A DNA stretch of 37,364 bases from Actinomycetes bacterium (GCA_021822605.1 JAKAQL010000017.1:1-37364), one strand, 5' to 3'. Positions 26,297 through 35,934 are shown, counted from the first letter of the stretch. A program made the numbers and translations. The notes: generated from the letters alone by a model not told the origin.

Positions 26297-27691
26297 ATGA
26301 CCACACTCTTTGACACCATGACCGGATCAGTCACCCAGCTTATCAACCCGGGTCAGGACACCTTCTCTCTTTACGTCTGTGGTCCTACTGTACAAGATCG
26401 CCCTCATCTTGGGCATGGCCGCATCGTGGCCACCTATGATCTTCTCCGCCGTCACCTCCGGCAACAAGGGCTGCAAGTCAATCTGGTCATGAACGTCACC
26501 GATGTCGACGACAAGATCATCACACGAGCAGCACAAGAGTCGACAAGCGCTGAGGCGATCGCCAGTCGCTACGAAGCGATCTGGTGGGAGACTATGGACG
26601 AGCTTGGAGTTGAGCGCCCAGACTCTACCCCCCATGCCACGGACTGGGTTCAAGCCATGATCATCAAAATTCAATTGATGATTGACGCACAGGCTGCCTA
26701 TGTGATCGAGGACGGAGTCTATCTCCGCATTGCAAGTGTCCCCCACTACGGACTCCTGACCAAACAGGCCTTTGACCAGCTCCAACCGGGCAATCGCGTC
26801 GAGGTGAACCAGGCGAAGGAGTCTCCGCTCGACTTTGCGCTGTGGAAGCGAGTAGACGTAAGCGAACTCGGTTTCGACTCGCCGTGGGGCTACGGCCGCC
26901 CGGGATGGCACACTGAATGCGTCACCATGTCGATTGAACTGCTCGGTCCAACCTTTGACCTTCACGGCGGAGGCATGGATCTCATCTTTCCACATCATGA
27001 GAATGAGTTGGCTCAAGCGCAGGTGTTAAAGACACCTTTCGCTCGCCATTGGGCCCACGTCGGCTTCGTCGAGATGAACGGTGAAAAGATGTCGAAGTCA
27101 ATCGGCAATACCTTCGACCTCACCGAGGCCATCCGACTTTTTGGAGGGCGAGCGGTTCGCCTTGCTTACCTACGTGCCTACTATCGATCTCCTCTCGAGA
27201 TGTCTGAATCCACGCTCAACGATGCACTAGCATCACTCAACCGCATCGACAATTTTCTTGACCGTGGTCCATACGGCCGGCCCGAAGCAGGCGCTGTGGC
27301 TGCCTTCACCCGTGCCATCGACAACGATCTCGACACCCCTACTGCTTTCTCAGTCTTGTTCGACCATGTGAGAGAGGGCAATACCCTGTACGATCTTCGT
27401 CAGTTTGACTCAGCGGCCGATAAGGCAGCCACGGTACATGCGATGCTCGATTGGATTGGACTTGCACCCACAACGGAGCGTCTCTCCATACCTCCAGAGA
27501 TCAGCGAGGCCGTCGAGGCTAGGCAACAAGCCAAGCAAAACCGCGATTATGCAACCGCAGATGCACTCCGGGCGGTGATCGAAGCAGCAGGATTCGCCAT
27601 TTTTGATACCAAGGATGGCACCGAACTGCGCAAGGATCGCCGTCTCGTGATCGATCGACCCTCAAACGAGGCATCATCGCCGGAAAACTAG
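26297..27691 (+). CDS. cysS: Cysteinyl-tRNA synthetase
   Basis: A 464-residue class I synthetase. The zinc-ligand Cys28 precedes the HIGH-type motif in VCGPTVQDRPHLGHGR (residues 27-42). WHTECVTMS and GGGMDLIFPHHENE hold further zinc ligands and the cysteine site, and KMSKSIGN (264-271) is the KMSKS loop. The C-terminal ARQQAKQNRDYATADALR segment is the CysRS anticodon-binding helix and argues against the related mycothiol ligase MshC. Usual length. Divergent from valS with about 77 bases between starts. Confidence 0.95.
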   Translation: MTTLFDTMTGSVTQLINPGQDTFSLYVCGPTVQDRPHLGHGRIVATYDLLRRHLRQQGLQVNLVMNVTDVDDKIITRAAQESTSAEAIASRYEAIWWETMDELGVERPDSTPHATDWVQAMIIKIQLMIDAQAAYVIEDGVYLRIASVPHYGLLTKQAFDQLQPGNRVEVNQAKESPLDFALWKRVDVSELGFDSPWGYGRPGWHTECVTMSIELLGPTFDLHGGGMDLIFPHHENELAQAQVLKTPFARHWAHVGFVEMNGEKMSKSIGNTFDLTEAIRLFGGRAVRLAYLRAYYRSPLEMSESTLNDALASLNRIDNFLDRGPYGRPEAGAVAAFTRAIDNDLDTPTAFSVLFDHVREGNTLYDLRQFDSAADKAATVHAMLDWIGLAPTTERLSIPPEISEAVEARQQAKQNRDYATADALRAVIEAAGFAIFDTKDGTELRKDRRLVIDRPSNEASSPEN

Positions 27692-27710
27692 GGTCGCTGA
27701 GGAGCATATG

Positions 27711-27724
27711 TTACCGATCAGTAA
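27711..27724. promoter_or_regulatory. Operator-like palindrome before the acyl-CoA dehydrogenase gene
   Basis: TTACCGATCAGTAA is a 14-bp palindrome with one mismatched pair. It overlaps a -10-like TAATAT (27722-27727) and lies 25 bases before the start codon, where a bound repressor would block transcription. The protein is unknown; TetR- or FadR-type regulators of fatty-acid genes use sites of this size. Inference. Confidence 0.4.
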
Positions 27725-27749
27725 TATGATGGAGCAATAGGAGGTAGTC

Positions 27750-28964
27750 ATGGATCCGTACTCGCTTTTACTCACCGAAGACCAACTCGAGCTACAGCAA
27801 TGGGCTCACGATTTTGCCGACAAAACGATCCGACCTGCGGCTCACGAGTGGGACGAGCGCGAAGAGACGCCATGGCCGATCATCAAAGAGGCAGCCAAGA
27901 TCGGGCTATACTCATACGACTTCCTCGTGAATGCCTACGCAGACAAGACAGGTCTGACGATGCCACTCGTCATGGAGGAACTTGCCTGGGGCGACGCGGG
28001 TATCACACTCGCCATCTTTGGCTCAACGCTCGCGGTAGCTGGCATCCTCGCAAACGGCACCGCAGAGCAAGCCAACGAGTGGATACCGCAATGCTTCGGC
28101 AGTGCCGATGATCCTAAACTTGCCGCGTTCGGCGTCACTGAACCCGATGCCGGCAGTGACGTCTCATCGTTGAGAACTCGAGCGGTCTACAACGAAGCCG
28201 ACGATACATGGACGCTCAATGGAACAAAAACCTGGATCACCAACGGTGGCATCGCCGACATCCACGTTATCGTGGCAAGTGTCGACCCCTCGCTGGGATC
28301 GAGGGGGCAAGCGAGCTTCATCATTCCTCCCGGAACGAGCGGACTGCGCATGGGGCAAAAGTTCAAAAAGATGGGGATCAGGGCCTCTCACACGGCAGAG
28401 GTTGTCCTCGAGGATGTCACTGTACCTGGTCATCTGCTGCTCGGGGGTAAGGACCGACTCGACGAACGTCTCGCCCGGGTCAGGGAGGGGAAACGGGCTT
28501 CGTCGCAGGCAGCGATGGCGACCTTTGAGGCGTCCCGCCCACTCGTCGGGGCACAGGCCCTCGGTATCGCGAGAGCCGCCTATGAGTACGCGCTCGACTA
28601 TGCCCGTGAACGCCGCCAGTTTGGACGAGCAGTCATTGAAAATCAGGCCATTGCGTTCAAGCTTGCCGACATGGCCACCCAGATCGATGCCGCTCGACTC
28701 CTTGTCCATCGCGCAGCCTGGATGGCTGCGCAGGGCCACTCATTCTCCCACGGAGAAGGATCGATGTCAAAGCTCTATGCTGGCGAGGTTGCCGTCAGAG
28801 CGACCGAAGAGGCGATCCAAATTCTAGGCGGGTACGGCTATGTGCGAGATTACCCAGTCGAACGCTGGCATCGTGACTCCAAGATCTACACGATCTTCGA
28901 GGGGACCTCGGAGATCCAAAGACTGATCGTCGCGAGGGCAATCTCAGGAGTCAAGCTCCACTGA
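27750..28964 (+). CDS. Acyl-CoA dehydrogenase
   Basis: A 404-residue flavoprotein. The N-terminal helical domain is followed by [19 protein letters not shown] (about residues 129-147, the FAD/substrate segment), [16 protein letters not shown] and [15 protein letters not shown]. The C-terminal domain has [20 protein letters not shown] (about 289-308), [20 protein letters not shown] and the catalytic Glu384 in IFEGTSEIQ. It introduces a 2,3-double bond into an acyl-CoA, passing electrons to ETF. The Glu position is that of short/medium-chain enzymes. ATG 27750 has a perfect AGGAGG (27739-27744) 5 bases upstream. A candidate operator lies in its promoter. Chain-length preference not predictable. 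Confidence 0.93.
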   Translation: MDPYSLLLTEDQLELQQWAHDFADKTIRPAAHEWDEREETPWPIIKEAAKIGLYSYDFLVNAYADKTGLTMPLVMEELAWGDAGITLAIFGSTLAVAGILANGTAEQANEWIPQCFGSADDPKLAAFGVTEPDAGSDVSSLRTRAVYNEADDTWTLNGTKTWITNGGIADIHVIVASVDPSLGSRGQASFIIPPGTSGLRMGQKFKKMGIRASHTAEVVLEDVTVPGHLLLGGKDRLDERLARVREGKRASSQAAMATFEASRPLVGAQALGIARAAYEYALDYARERRQFGRAVIENQAIAFKLADMATQIDAARLLVHRAAWMAAQGHSFSHGEGSMSKLYAGEVAVRATEEAIQILGGYGYVRDYPVERWHRDSKIYTIFEGTSEIQRLIVARAISGVKLH

Positions 28965-28975
28965 TTGAGGTGTTA

Positions 28976-29386
28976 TCAGATCAGATGGCGATGCTCGGCT
29001 ACCCATTGATACCAAAGGTCCGCCACCGGGTACAGATGGGGGCTGAGGAGCCATCGGCTGAGCAACTTACCGGCTTTGCCCGACAACCAGAGCCATTCGA
29101 TGATGGCATCGATGCCGACAAACTGATAGTCTCCGACCATCAGAACAACTCCCGTCCCATGAATAACTGATTCTTGGTCAGAACGCACATCGACCATCGG
29201 TCCGAGTCGACAGGCGATGGCTCCGCCGACGCGGCAGAGTCGGCAGGTGCCGTCGATCGCAAGCGTTGGTGTCGGCAACCGATTCGGCGCGGAGTGGTCA
29301 TTGGCTGATCGGTGACGGTGGAGAGGCCGGAGTCGGCCCTGCGCCTGGGGCTGTCGCGCACGCCACTGAACGCGATTGGATATCAT
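28976..29386 (-). CDS. DCC/DUF393-like thiol-disulfide oxidoreductase family protein (start uncertain)
   Basis: The frame encodes up to 136 residues. From about residue 40, TPTLAIDGTCRLCRVGGAI fits the DCC family pattern DGxCxxC near the N-terminus; FVGIDAIIEWLWLSG and the C-terminal LYPVADLWYQWVAEHRH (family PxxDxxYxxVAxNR) support it. The first 38 residues are Arg/His-rich and probably not translated; a TTG at the LPTPTL position would be a family-like start. The gene is convergent with the acyl-CoA dehydrogenase (11 bases apart). Function of the family is a putative redox role through the CxxC pair. Confidence 0.65.
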   Translation of the reverse strand: MISNRVQWRARQPQAQGRLRPLHRHRSANDHSAPNRLPTPTLAIDGTCRLCRVGGAIACRLGPMVDVRSDQESVIHGTGVVLMVGDYQFVGIDAIIEWLWLSGKAGKLLSRWLLSPHLYPVADLWYQWVAEHRHLI

Positions 29387-29561
29387 ATACTAAGGCTAGC
29401 CGTATTGCGCAGAAAGGGAAAAACGCCTCCCCAAAGTGCGCAACGTGATACCAACTGCCACGGCTTTACTGGTAGTCATTTCGTTGTCCGACCATCGAGA
29501 GGGCACCGCACCACCGACACTGTTCTCACTCGGCGTCTCCACCTCGCTACACTCAAAGGTT

Positions 29562-30578
29562 GTGAGTCGTTCACGATCGAATCTGCTGCGCACCAGTGCA
29601 ATCTTGTGGAGCACATTGCTCCTAGCTGCTGGCTTGCTCTGGCTCGACTTCGGCTCAGTGTCAGAGGTCGCTGTTGGTCCAGGGGGTCTCGTCAACCTGT
29701 CTCAAGCGGCTGAGCTGGGCCATGATCACCCGAACGGTCTGTCTCTCCTCGATGCCCAACTTTCAATCACTTCGCTCACCCCACTCCAGTTTCTCATCGA
29801 TCATCTCAACTCCAACCTCACCTTCCTCACGCCTCTCCACGGTGAGCAAACGCCACTCGGCACTGCGAACTCGAGTAACCTCCAGGCGGTGTTATCTGCC
29901 GGTGTCGCGGCCTACCGCTATCTCGGTCTGCCAATTCAGACCACGCATGGTCTCCTCGTTCGCGACATCCTGCCGCACTCCCCAGCCCGAGGCATTGTCT
30001 ATCTCGGCGACCTGATTACTAAAGTCAATGGACTAAGAGTCTCGAATTTATTGAATTTCGAGGCTGCACTCACCTCCAGACCCCGCAGTCCAACCGTCAC
30101 ACTGATGTTGGAGCGCGAGGGGCCGCGAGCGGCAAGACCTGAGCGCCGACTGGTACGGGTGCCCTTCAACGAGGGCAAGCTCGGCATCGTTATTACCACT
30201 GCCAGCTTCTACGAGCTTCCAAGGACACTGAAGCTCCAGATACCTCGAGCACTTGACGGCAGCGAAGGGCTTGCCGAAGCTCTTGCGATCATTGAGAGTT
30301 CTCGGCATCTACACATCCCACACCCTCTTGCCCTCGGTGCGATTGGGATTGTGAAACCTGACGGGGAAATACAGCCAGTGTTTGGGATCACACAAAGAGT
30401 CGCCGCAATGCGGGCCGGGCATCTACGCTATGTACTTGTGCCATCAGTACAGCGCCAGAGCGCCCAGCAGGCTTCACACGGAACAGTCGACGTCATCGGC
30501 GTCACCTTTCTCTCTCAAGCGGTACGAGAGGTTGAGCGGCTTGGAACGGAAATGACTCCAAAGGAAGTAGTCCGATAG
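29562..30578 (+). CDS. PDZ / Lon-like domain membrane protein (YlbL family), catalytic lysine apparently lost
   Basis: Taken from GTG 29562 this gives 338 residues, the length of YlbL-type proteins; the frame is open to GTG 29436. A transmembrane helix (LLRTSAILWSTLLLAAGLLW, about residues 7-26) is followed by a PDZ domain (LLVRDILPHSPARGIVYLGD at about 129-148, ITKVNGLRV) and a C-terminal Lon-protease-like domain. The serine position is present (Ser234 in LDGSEGLAEAL), but in GITQRVAAMRAG (275-286) the lysines of the Lon GGxKEK motif are Thr277 and Arg279. It precedes the DivIVA-like gene by 9 bases. In mycobacteria the homologous gene (Rv3194c) neighbours the UPF0182 gene, as here two genes on. 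Confidence 0.82.
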   Translation: MSRSRSNLLRTSAILWSTLLLAAGLLWLDFGSVSEVAVGPGGLVNLSQAAELGHDHPNGLSLLDAQLSITSLTPLQFLIDHLNSNLTFLTPLHGEQTPLGTANSSNLQAVLSAGVAAYRYLGLPIQTTHGLLVRDILPHSPARGIVYLGDLITKVNGLRVSNLLNFEAALTSRPRSPTVTLMLEREGPRAARPERRLVRVPFNEGKLGIVITTASFYELPRTLKLQIPRALDGSEGLAEALAIIESSRHLHIPHPLALGAIGIVKPDGEIQPVFGITQRVAAMRAGHLRYVLVPSVQRQSAQQASHGTVDVIGVTFLSQAVREVERLGTEMTPKEVVR

Positions 30579-30587
30579 GAGGCGAGA

Positions 30588-32870
30588 ATGTGGCGACCAG
30601 ACACTAACGAAACACGCGAAAGCTTTGCTATCGTCAGAAAGGGGTACGACCGCGAAGCGGTCGATCGCCTGCTAAGTGGCCTTCGCCAAGAGCTCACGCA
30701 GGCGGCGGAGAGGATCGCCAAACTTGAGGTTGAACTCTCTCAGGCGAGACAGGCCCACGAAACGTTGCGTGAAGATACCCGCCTTGCCCTCTCCGATCCA
30801 GAGCGAGCTAGCAAGCTACTCGGCCAGGAAGCCTCTGAGGTGCTCAAAAGTGCCAACGATGCCGCACTTGGACTCCGACGCAAGGCAGAGTCAACTGCGA
30901 AGGACCTCGTAGAGCGTGCACGACGTGAGGCCGAAGAGATCACGCGACAGGCGAAGGCCGCGGCCGAAACTGAAATCGAAGAGGGGCGTCAGGTTGCCCG
31001 ATCCCATCTTGAGGAGGTACGACAGCAAGGACGCGAAATCCTTGCTATGGCCGACTCAACTGCGTCGAGCACGGTGGAGGCGGCCAAACGGGAGGGACGT
31101 TCTTTGGTCTTTCGCGCCCGTGAACACGCAGCCAAACTGACCCAACAGGCTGAAAACCGTGCCGCGCAGGTCCGTGAGGAGATCTCCGGGCTCGACCTGG
31201 AGCGCCAACGTCTCATTGGGGTGCTTCGAAGTGCGCAGGATCTTGTCCGCTCATCGCTTGCCTCACTCGATACACGACCTCTCTTCCCTGAACATGTGAT
31301 TCCCACGTCAGAGGATGACTCCAACGCCACTTCAGCTCACGAAGAGCAAGAAAAAGTCGAGGCAAAGACTGGTGATCAGTCAGCCATCCAACCAATCGAT
31401 GAGAACGGCACGGACGAGGTGGTGCCTTCGGCGATAGAGATCAACACGACCCCTGAGGTAGCAGATATCGATGCTTCACCATCTGAGATGACGCTCGCAG
31501 ATGTCACACGCCTCATAGAACTTGCTGCTGAGCAGACGGCGGCATTCGAACTCGACGATGCGGAGGACTACCTCGCCAACGACGGTGTCGACCACCGCAC
31601 GGGTGACCGCGCCGCAGACTCGGTAGAGTCCAACAATGACACTGACCCTCCCTCCACATATGACTCCAGGATCGTCCACGAGCGAGACGATTTTGAGATC
31701 GTGACACAGGAGGCCAATCTCGATGCGTCAGAGCCCGAGGAGATTTTCACTGCTAGCGACGATTCGAGTACAGGCGACCTCGCTGAGTCCGGTGATCCAA
31801 CACGGAATGCTTCCACGGCATTCGAAGTCAATATCGGCCCCCCAGAGGCCGCTGGCCCGTCGGTGGCCAGGTTTGGGGGTGGAGCCGATAGCGCAGTGAG
31901 TCAGCAGCCCATGGAGTTCGAGGATGAAATCGTCGTCATCGAGCGCTACCGTCAACCACGCGTTGAGGCCGCGCAGAATGAAAACTCGAAGTCCCGCCTC
32001 CGGCGTCTCGAGGCACTCTTCAGTGAACTCCGGGAGGAGGACGTTGCGCCTGAAGCAATTCCCAATCCCGACAACGGCCAGCCAAGTCTCGCCCCCACAG
32101 ATGCCACCCCCTTCGAAGCGACCTCAACGGCTAACTTCTCCGGCGAGTCCGTATCGGAAGGTGATCACAATCCCTACGATCGAGCGAACGACCAGCTGGC
32201 ACAGAGGATTCGTGGCGCCCTGAAGAATCTTTTCGATCCCCGCATGGTCGATCTGTCACGACGGGTAAAACGAATCACTCAGGATGATCTCAACAAGATT
32301 CTTGCGACACTACGCTCAAACGGTCGCGAGGCTGCCATCTCTCTCATCGACCAAATGGTCAACGAAAGCCAGATGCGAGCCGGCGACGTGCGTCTTCTCG
32401 TGGCTCGCATCCTCCATGCCGGATCTGACTTCGGAGCTCTCCTTGGGGACCAACAATTCGATCCATCCGGACAGTACTTCGAGGAGATGGCACAGGAGAT
32501 GGCGATCGATCTTACCGACACCTTGGGAGAGGCGACCCTACTGCGTGCTCTCGACGTACTCGAACGTAGTCCCGAGCTTGACGAGACCGAACTCGTCGCT
32601 CGCACCAACGGGATTTACCGGGAAGCGCGACGCAAACTCGACGAACTCATCAGCGACAGCGCCTACCAAACCTTCTGCCGAGGTGTTCGCCTCGTCCCTG
32701 GAGCCACCGGTTATCTTTGGGTCACTTCATCCACGACCCAACCCTGTGCAGATTGTGAGGACAACGTGCTAGCTGGAATCAATCCAGTAGCTGAAGCGTT
32801 CCCAACTGGACATGAGAATCCGCCAGCACACCCAGGCTGCACCTGCGTTATTGTACCTGTCTTCGCCTAG
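30588..32870 (+). CDS. DivIVA-like coiled-coil protein with a phage MuF-like C-terminal Cys/His motif
   Basis: A 760-residue protein. Residues 9-34 (RESFAIVRKGYDREAVDRLL and following) match the DivIVA N-terminal membrane-curvature domain; residues about 35-220 form a long coiled coil (QAAERIAKLEVELSQARQ etc.). Residues about 240-520 are acidic, Ser/Thr/Asp-rich and likely disordered. The last 200 residues form a helical domain ending in YLWVTSS, CADC (720-723), then HPGCTC (748-753): the W...CxxC...HPxCxC arrangement of MuF-type phage head proteins, likely a metal site. ATG 30588 has AGGAGG 5 bases upstream, overlapping the previous stop. It is 10 bases from the UPF0182 gene. Function unknown; a polar or envelope-associated scaffold is suggested by DivIVA similarity. 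Confidence 0.8.
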   Translation: MWRPDTNETRESFAIVRKGYDREAVDRLLSGLRQELTQAAERIAKLEVELSQARQAHETLREDTRLALSDPERASKLLGQEASEVLKSANDAALGLRRKAESTAKDLVERARREAEEITRQAKAAAETEIEEGRQVARSHLEEVRQQGREILAMADSTASSTVEAAKREGRSLVFRAREHAAKLTQQAENRAAQVREEISGLDLERQRLIGVLRSAQDLVRSSLASLDTRPLFPEHVIPTSEDDSNATSAHEEQEKVEAKTGDQSAIQPIDENGTDEVVPSAIEINTTPEVADIDASPSEMTLADVTRLIELAAEQTAAFELDDAEDYLANDGVDHRTGDRAADSVESNNDTDPPSTYDSRIVHERDDFEIVTQEANLDASEPEEIFTASDDSSTGDLAESGDPTRNASTAFEVNIGPPEAAGPSVARFGGGADSAVSQQPMEFEDEIVVIERYRQPRVEAAQNENSKSRLRRLEALFSELREEDVAPEAIPNPDNGQPSLAPTDATPFEATSTANFSGESVSEGDHNPYDRANDQLAQRIRGALKNLFDPRMVDLSRRVKRITQDDLNKILATLRSNGREAAISLIDQMVNESQMRAGDVRLLVARILHAGSDFGALLGDQQFDPSGQYFEEMAQEMAIDLTDTLGEATLLRALDVLERSPELDETELVARTNGIYREARRKLDELISDSAYQTFCRGVRLVPGATGYLWVTSSTTQPCADCEDNVLAGINPVAEAFPTGHENPPAHPGCTCVIVPVFA

Positions 32871-32880
32871 GGTGTAATGG

Positions 32881-35745
32881 ATGCGCGTTCCACAAGATAT
32901 TACCCGTAGTCGACGCGGCCCGTCGCGGGCACAACTCATCCTGATCGGAGTTGTCGTACTCCTGATTGTGATCCTGTTTTCGCTCAAGGGTATTGCGGTT
33001 TTCTACACCGACTTTCTCTGGTTTTCGAACTACCATCTCGACGAAATCTGGAAAGGCGTTCTTCTGGCAAAGGTCGAGCTATGGATCGTCTTCGCAGCCA
33101 TCTTCGCGATAGCTTGTTACGTTTCCTTGACCATCGTGAACCATCATCTGCCAGCCATCACTCCCCAAGATGATGACCTCATCCAGCGCTACCGTTCTAC
33201 GAATGAAAAACACCCAAGGATCGCAAAGATCGCAATTACGATCGTAGCCACCCTCATCGTCGCCTCGCAGGCACCGAGCGAGTGGAAGAACTGGCTCCTC
33301 TTCAGAAACTATGTCGCCTTCCCAACGAAGGATCCCCAGTTCCACCTGAACGCCGGCTTTTTCGTCTTTCGGCTCCCGTTTATTCAGTTCTTGATCTCAT
33401 GGAGCTTTCTCGCGGTTGCTGTCGTCTTCGTTCTTACCGTAGCGGTGGCCTATCTCAACGGTTCTTTACGACTCCAGGGACGTGGTACCCGCGCAACAGC
33501 ACATCTCAAGGCGCACATGTCGGTCCTCCTTGCAGTCATGGCCCTCATCAAGGCGATCGGCTACTACTTCCAGCGCTACCAGCTTGACATGTCAACAAGA
33601 GGGTACGTGGAAGGGGCAAGCTATACCGATGTGCACGCGCAGCTCCCAGCCATTAACCTGCTCATCTTTATTTCGGTCGTTGCCTGCGGGTTGTTTGTCT
33701 TCAACATCTATCGGCAGGGATGGGTGCTGCCGGTCTTGGCGCTCGGGCTGTGGGCCTTCATCTCCATCGTCCTCGGCGCCATCTACCCAGCTCTAATCGA
33801 GAAGTTCGAGGTAGCCCCTGCACAGGAGCAGAAGGAAGCTCCATATATCGAGCGCAACATCGTCGCCACCCGATATGCAATGGGACTGAACTCCATCTCG
33901 GCCGAACCATACAGCGCCTCGACAAACACCTCTTCTTCGGTCGCACTAGCCAACGACAGTGAACTGCAGTCGATCATTCTCTGGGGTTCCACTCAGCCGT
34001 TGCAGACCTTCGACAAGCTCCAAGACATTCGCTCGTATTATCAATTCAACTCCCTCTCGATAGAGACCTACAAAGTGCATGGGGTCACGACGCCGGTGTT
34101 GGTTGGTGTACGCCAGATCAATTCAAACAACCTGCCAGCGCAATCCTGGGTCAATGAACATCTCCAATTCACCCACGGATACGGCGCTGCACTTGCCGAA
34201 GCCAATACGGTCTCCAACGGAGGTAACCCCATCTTCGATATCGGCAACCTTCCACCTGTATCGAAGGGTGGCGTACCGGTGCTCGAGCAACCCCAGGTTT
34301 ACTACGGTGAGGATATGAGTGGCTACGTCATCGCCGACACGAAGCAGCCCGAGATCGACTACCAGCTCCGATCTGGCGCCTCAGTGGAGACACACTATCA
34401 TTCAACAGGTGGAGTACAGCTCACGTCGATCATCAAGCGAGCGGCCTTCGCGCTGCGCTTTGGTGACATCAACATCCTGGACTCGTCGCTCGTCACGTCG
34501 CACTCGCGAATCATGTTCGAGCGAGGTATCGTTGCGCGTGCCCAGATGGCAATGCCATTCCTTAAGTATGGGTCCCACCCATATCCCGTCATCGCCAACG
34601 GACGGGTCTATTGGGTCCTGAATGGCTACACCACAAGTCCGAATTACCCTTACGCTCAGGCGGCTAACACATCCGCTGTTCCCGCGGGAAGTCAGCTGGC
34701 TAACGGCAACTACAACTACATCCGCAACTCAGTCAAGGTCGTCATCGATGCGTACTCAGGCGCGATGCACTTCTATGTGTCGGACCCATCCGACCCGATG
34801 ATTCAGGCTTATGAAAAAGCCTTCCCCCACGTCTTCCAGCCGCTCGCCTCAATGAACCCAGCGATAGAAGCACACCTGCGCTACCCCAGCGACCTGCTAT
34901 CAGTCCAGTCCCAAATGTACGGACTCTATCACGTCACGAGCGCATCCAACTTCTATTCTGCTGGGAACGCATGGGAGGTCTCGGCGAGCCCGGCTATCGG
35001 TCAAATTCCTTCCGGCACCAGTGGTGGTTTTGCCTCGCTGTCAAGTTCGAGCAACTCGCCGATGCTGCCGGTTTACGAAATGATGCAACTTCCTGGCTCC
35101 AAATCGACCGAGCTCAGTCTCGTAGAGGCGTATGTCCCCTACTCGCCATCGGGCTCGACCCAGAACCTCACAGGTTTCCTGGTAGGTCAATCATCCCCTT
35201 CCAATCCATATCAGCTCACCACCCTCATTACTCCGAATGGTGAACAGATCGACGGACCCAACCAGATCACCTCTCGCATGACATCACAGACTGCAGTCTC
35301 GCAAGAGCTCACCCTGCTAGATCAACATGGCTCAAACGTCGACTTTGGGTCGACCTCTGCCATCCCGCTCGGTCAGAACCTCCTTTGGGTGACTCCCCTC
35401 TACGTCTCGAGTACCTCCAATCCGATACCCGAAATCAAGGAAATCGTGACGGCCTATGGAACCAACATCGCCATCAGCCCGACGATCGCTGGCGATCTCC
35501 AACAGATCTTTGGGGTCATTCCAAATGGAGCCGAAGGAAGTCAGAAGGCTGCCACCTCCGTTCCAAGCACCGTAGTCTCGTCACAGGCATCAAGTATCAT
35601 CTCGAAAGCCCAGTCGCTCTATGCGAAGGCCCAGGCTGCGCTGAAGTCCGGGAATCTCTCCCTCTACCAGCAAGATATCAACCAGATTGGGGCTCTCCTC
35701 AACGAGATTTCCACCAAGGTAAAGGCTCCCGCGGTCAAGAAGTAG
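32881..35745 (+). CDS. UPF0182 family large membrane protein
   Basis: A 954-residue protein with about seven N-terminal membrane helices (first: LILIGVVVLLIVILFSLKGI, about residues 20-39), each helix separated by short loops up to about residue 310, followed by a large extracytoplasmic domain. FYTDFLWFSNYHLDEIW, FHLNAGFFVFRLPFIQFL and the IERNIVATRYAMGL segment are UPF0182 hallmarks (mycobacterial Rv0064/Rv3193c). The family is widespread in actinobacteria; function not established, though envelope location is clear. The tail (about 880-954) is Ser/Gln/Ala-rich with a coiled-coil-like helix ending in lysines. Starts at ATG 32881, 10 bases after the DivIVA-like gene, and ends 30 bases before tRNA-fMet. 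Confidence 0.93.
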   Translation: MRVPQDITRSRRGPSRAQLILIGVVVLLIVILFSLKGIAVFYTDFLWFSNYHLDEIWKGVLLAKVELWIVFAAIFAIACYVSLTIVNHHLPAITPQDDDLIQRYRSTNEKHPRIAKIAITIVATLIVASQAPSEWKNWLLFRNYVAFPTKDPQFHLNAGFFVFRLPFIQFLISWSFLAVAVVFVLTVAVAYLNGSLRLQGRGTRATAHLKAHMSVLLAVMALIKAIGYYFQRYQLDMSTRGYVEGASYTDVHAQLPAINLLIFISVVACGLFVFNIYRQGWVLPVLALGLWAFISIVLGAIYPALIEKFEVAPAQEQKEAPYIERNIVATRYAMGLNSISAEPYSASTNTSSSVALANDSELQSIILWGSTQPLQTFDKLQDIRSYYQFNSLSIETYKVHGVTTPVLVGVRQINSNNLPAQSWVNEHLQFTHGYGAALAEANTVSNGGNPIFDIGNLPPVSKGGVPVLEQPQVYYGEDMSGYVIADTKQPEIDYQLRSGASVETHYHSTGGVQLTSIIKRAAFALRFGDINILDSSLVTSHSRIMFERGIVARAQMAMPFLKYGSHPYPVIANGRVYWVLNGYTTSPNYPYAQAANTSAVPAGSQLANGNYNYIRNSVKVVIDAYSGAMHFYVSDPSDPMIQAYEKAFPHVFQPLASMNPAIEAHLRYPSDLLSVQSQMYGLYHVTSASNFYSAGNAWEVSASPAIGQIPSGTSGGFASLSSSSNSPMLPVYEMMQLPGSKSTELSLVEAYVPYSPSGSTQNLTGFLVGQSSPSNPYQLTTLITPNGEQIDGPNQITSRMTSQTAVSQELTLLDQHGSNVDFGSTSAIPLGQNLLWVTPLYVSSTSNPIPEIKEIVTAYGTNIAISPTIAGDLQQIFGVIPNGAEGSQKAATSVPSTVVSSQASSIISKAQSLYAKAQAALKSGNLSLYQQDINQIGALLNEISTKVKAPAVKK

Positions 35746-35758
35746 CGATCGATCCGGC

Positions 35759-35764
35759 TATACT
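35759..35764 (+). promoter_or_regulatory. Candidate -10 box of the initiator tRNA gene
   Basis: TATACT (five of six matches to TATAAT) ends 11 bases before the mature 5' end of the tRNA, the right place for a -10. No convincing -35 is seen; the region upstream is the end of the UPF0182 gene. Confidence 0.4.
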
Positions 35765-35775
35765 GGACAGGGCAA

Positions 35776-35852
<77 letters not shown>

Positions 35853-35867
35853 ACCAAAGTGCAGGTC

Positions 35868-35879
35868 AGGACCGGTCCT
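35868..35879. repeat. Perfect 12-bp palindrome after tRNA-fMet
   Basis: AGGACCGGTCCT lies 16 bases downstream of the tRNA and before the integrase remnant. It has no loop or T-tract and is not a standard terminator. It may be a protein-binding site of the former element or chance. Confidence 0.35.
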
Positions 35880-35934
35880 TGTGGATCGGCACTGGCACTA
35901 AAACGAATCCCAAAATCTCGCTATGCTTGCTCTC

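Noticed and set aside
26297-27691. Mycothiol ligase MshC instead of CysRS
   Set aside because: The C-terminal anticodon-binding helix region, the VCGPTVQDRPHLGH motif and full length fit CysRS better.
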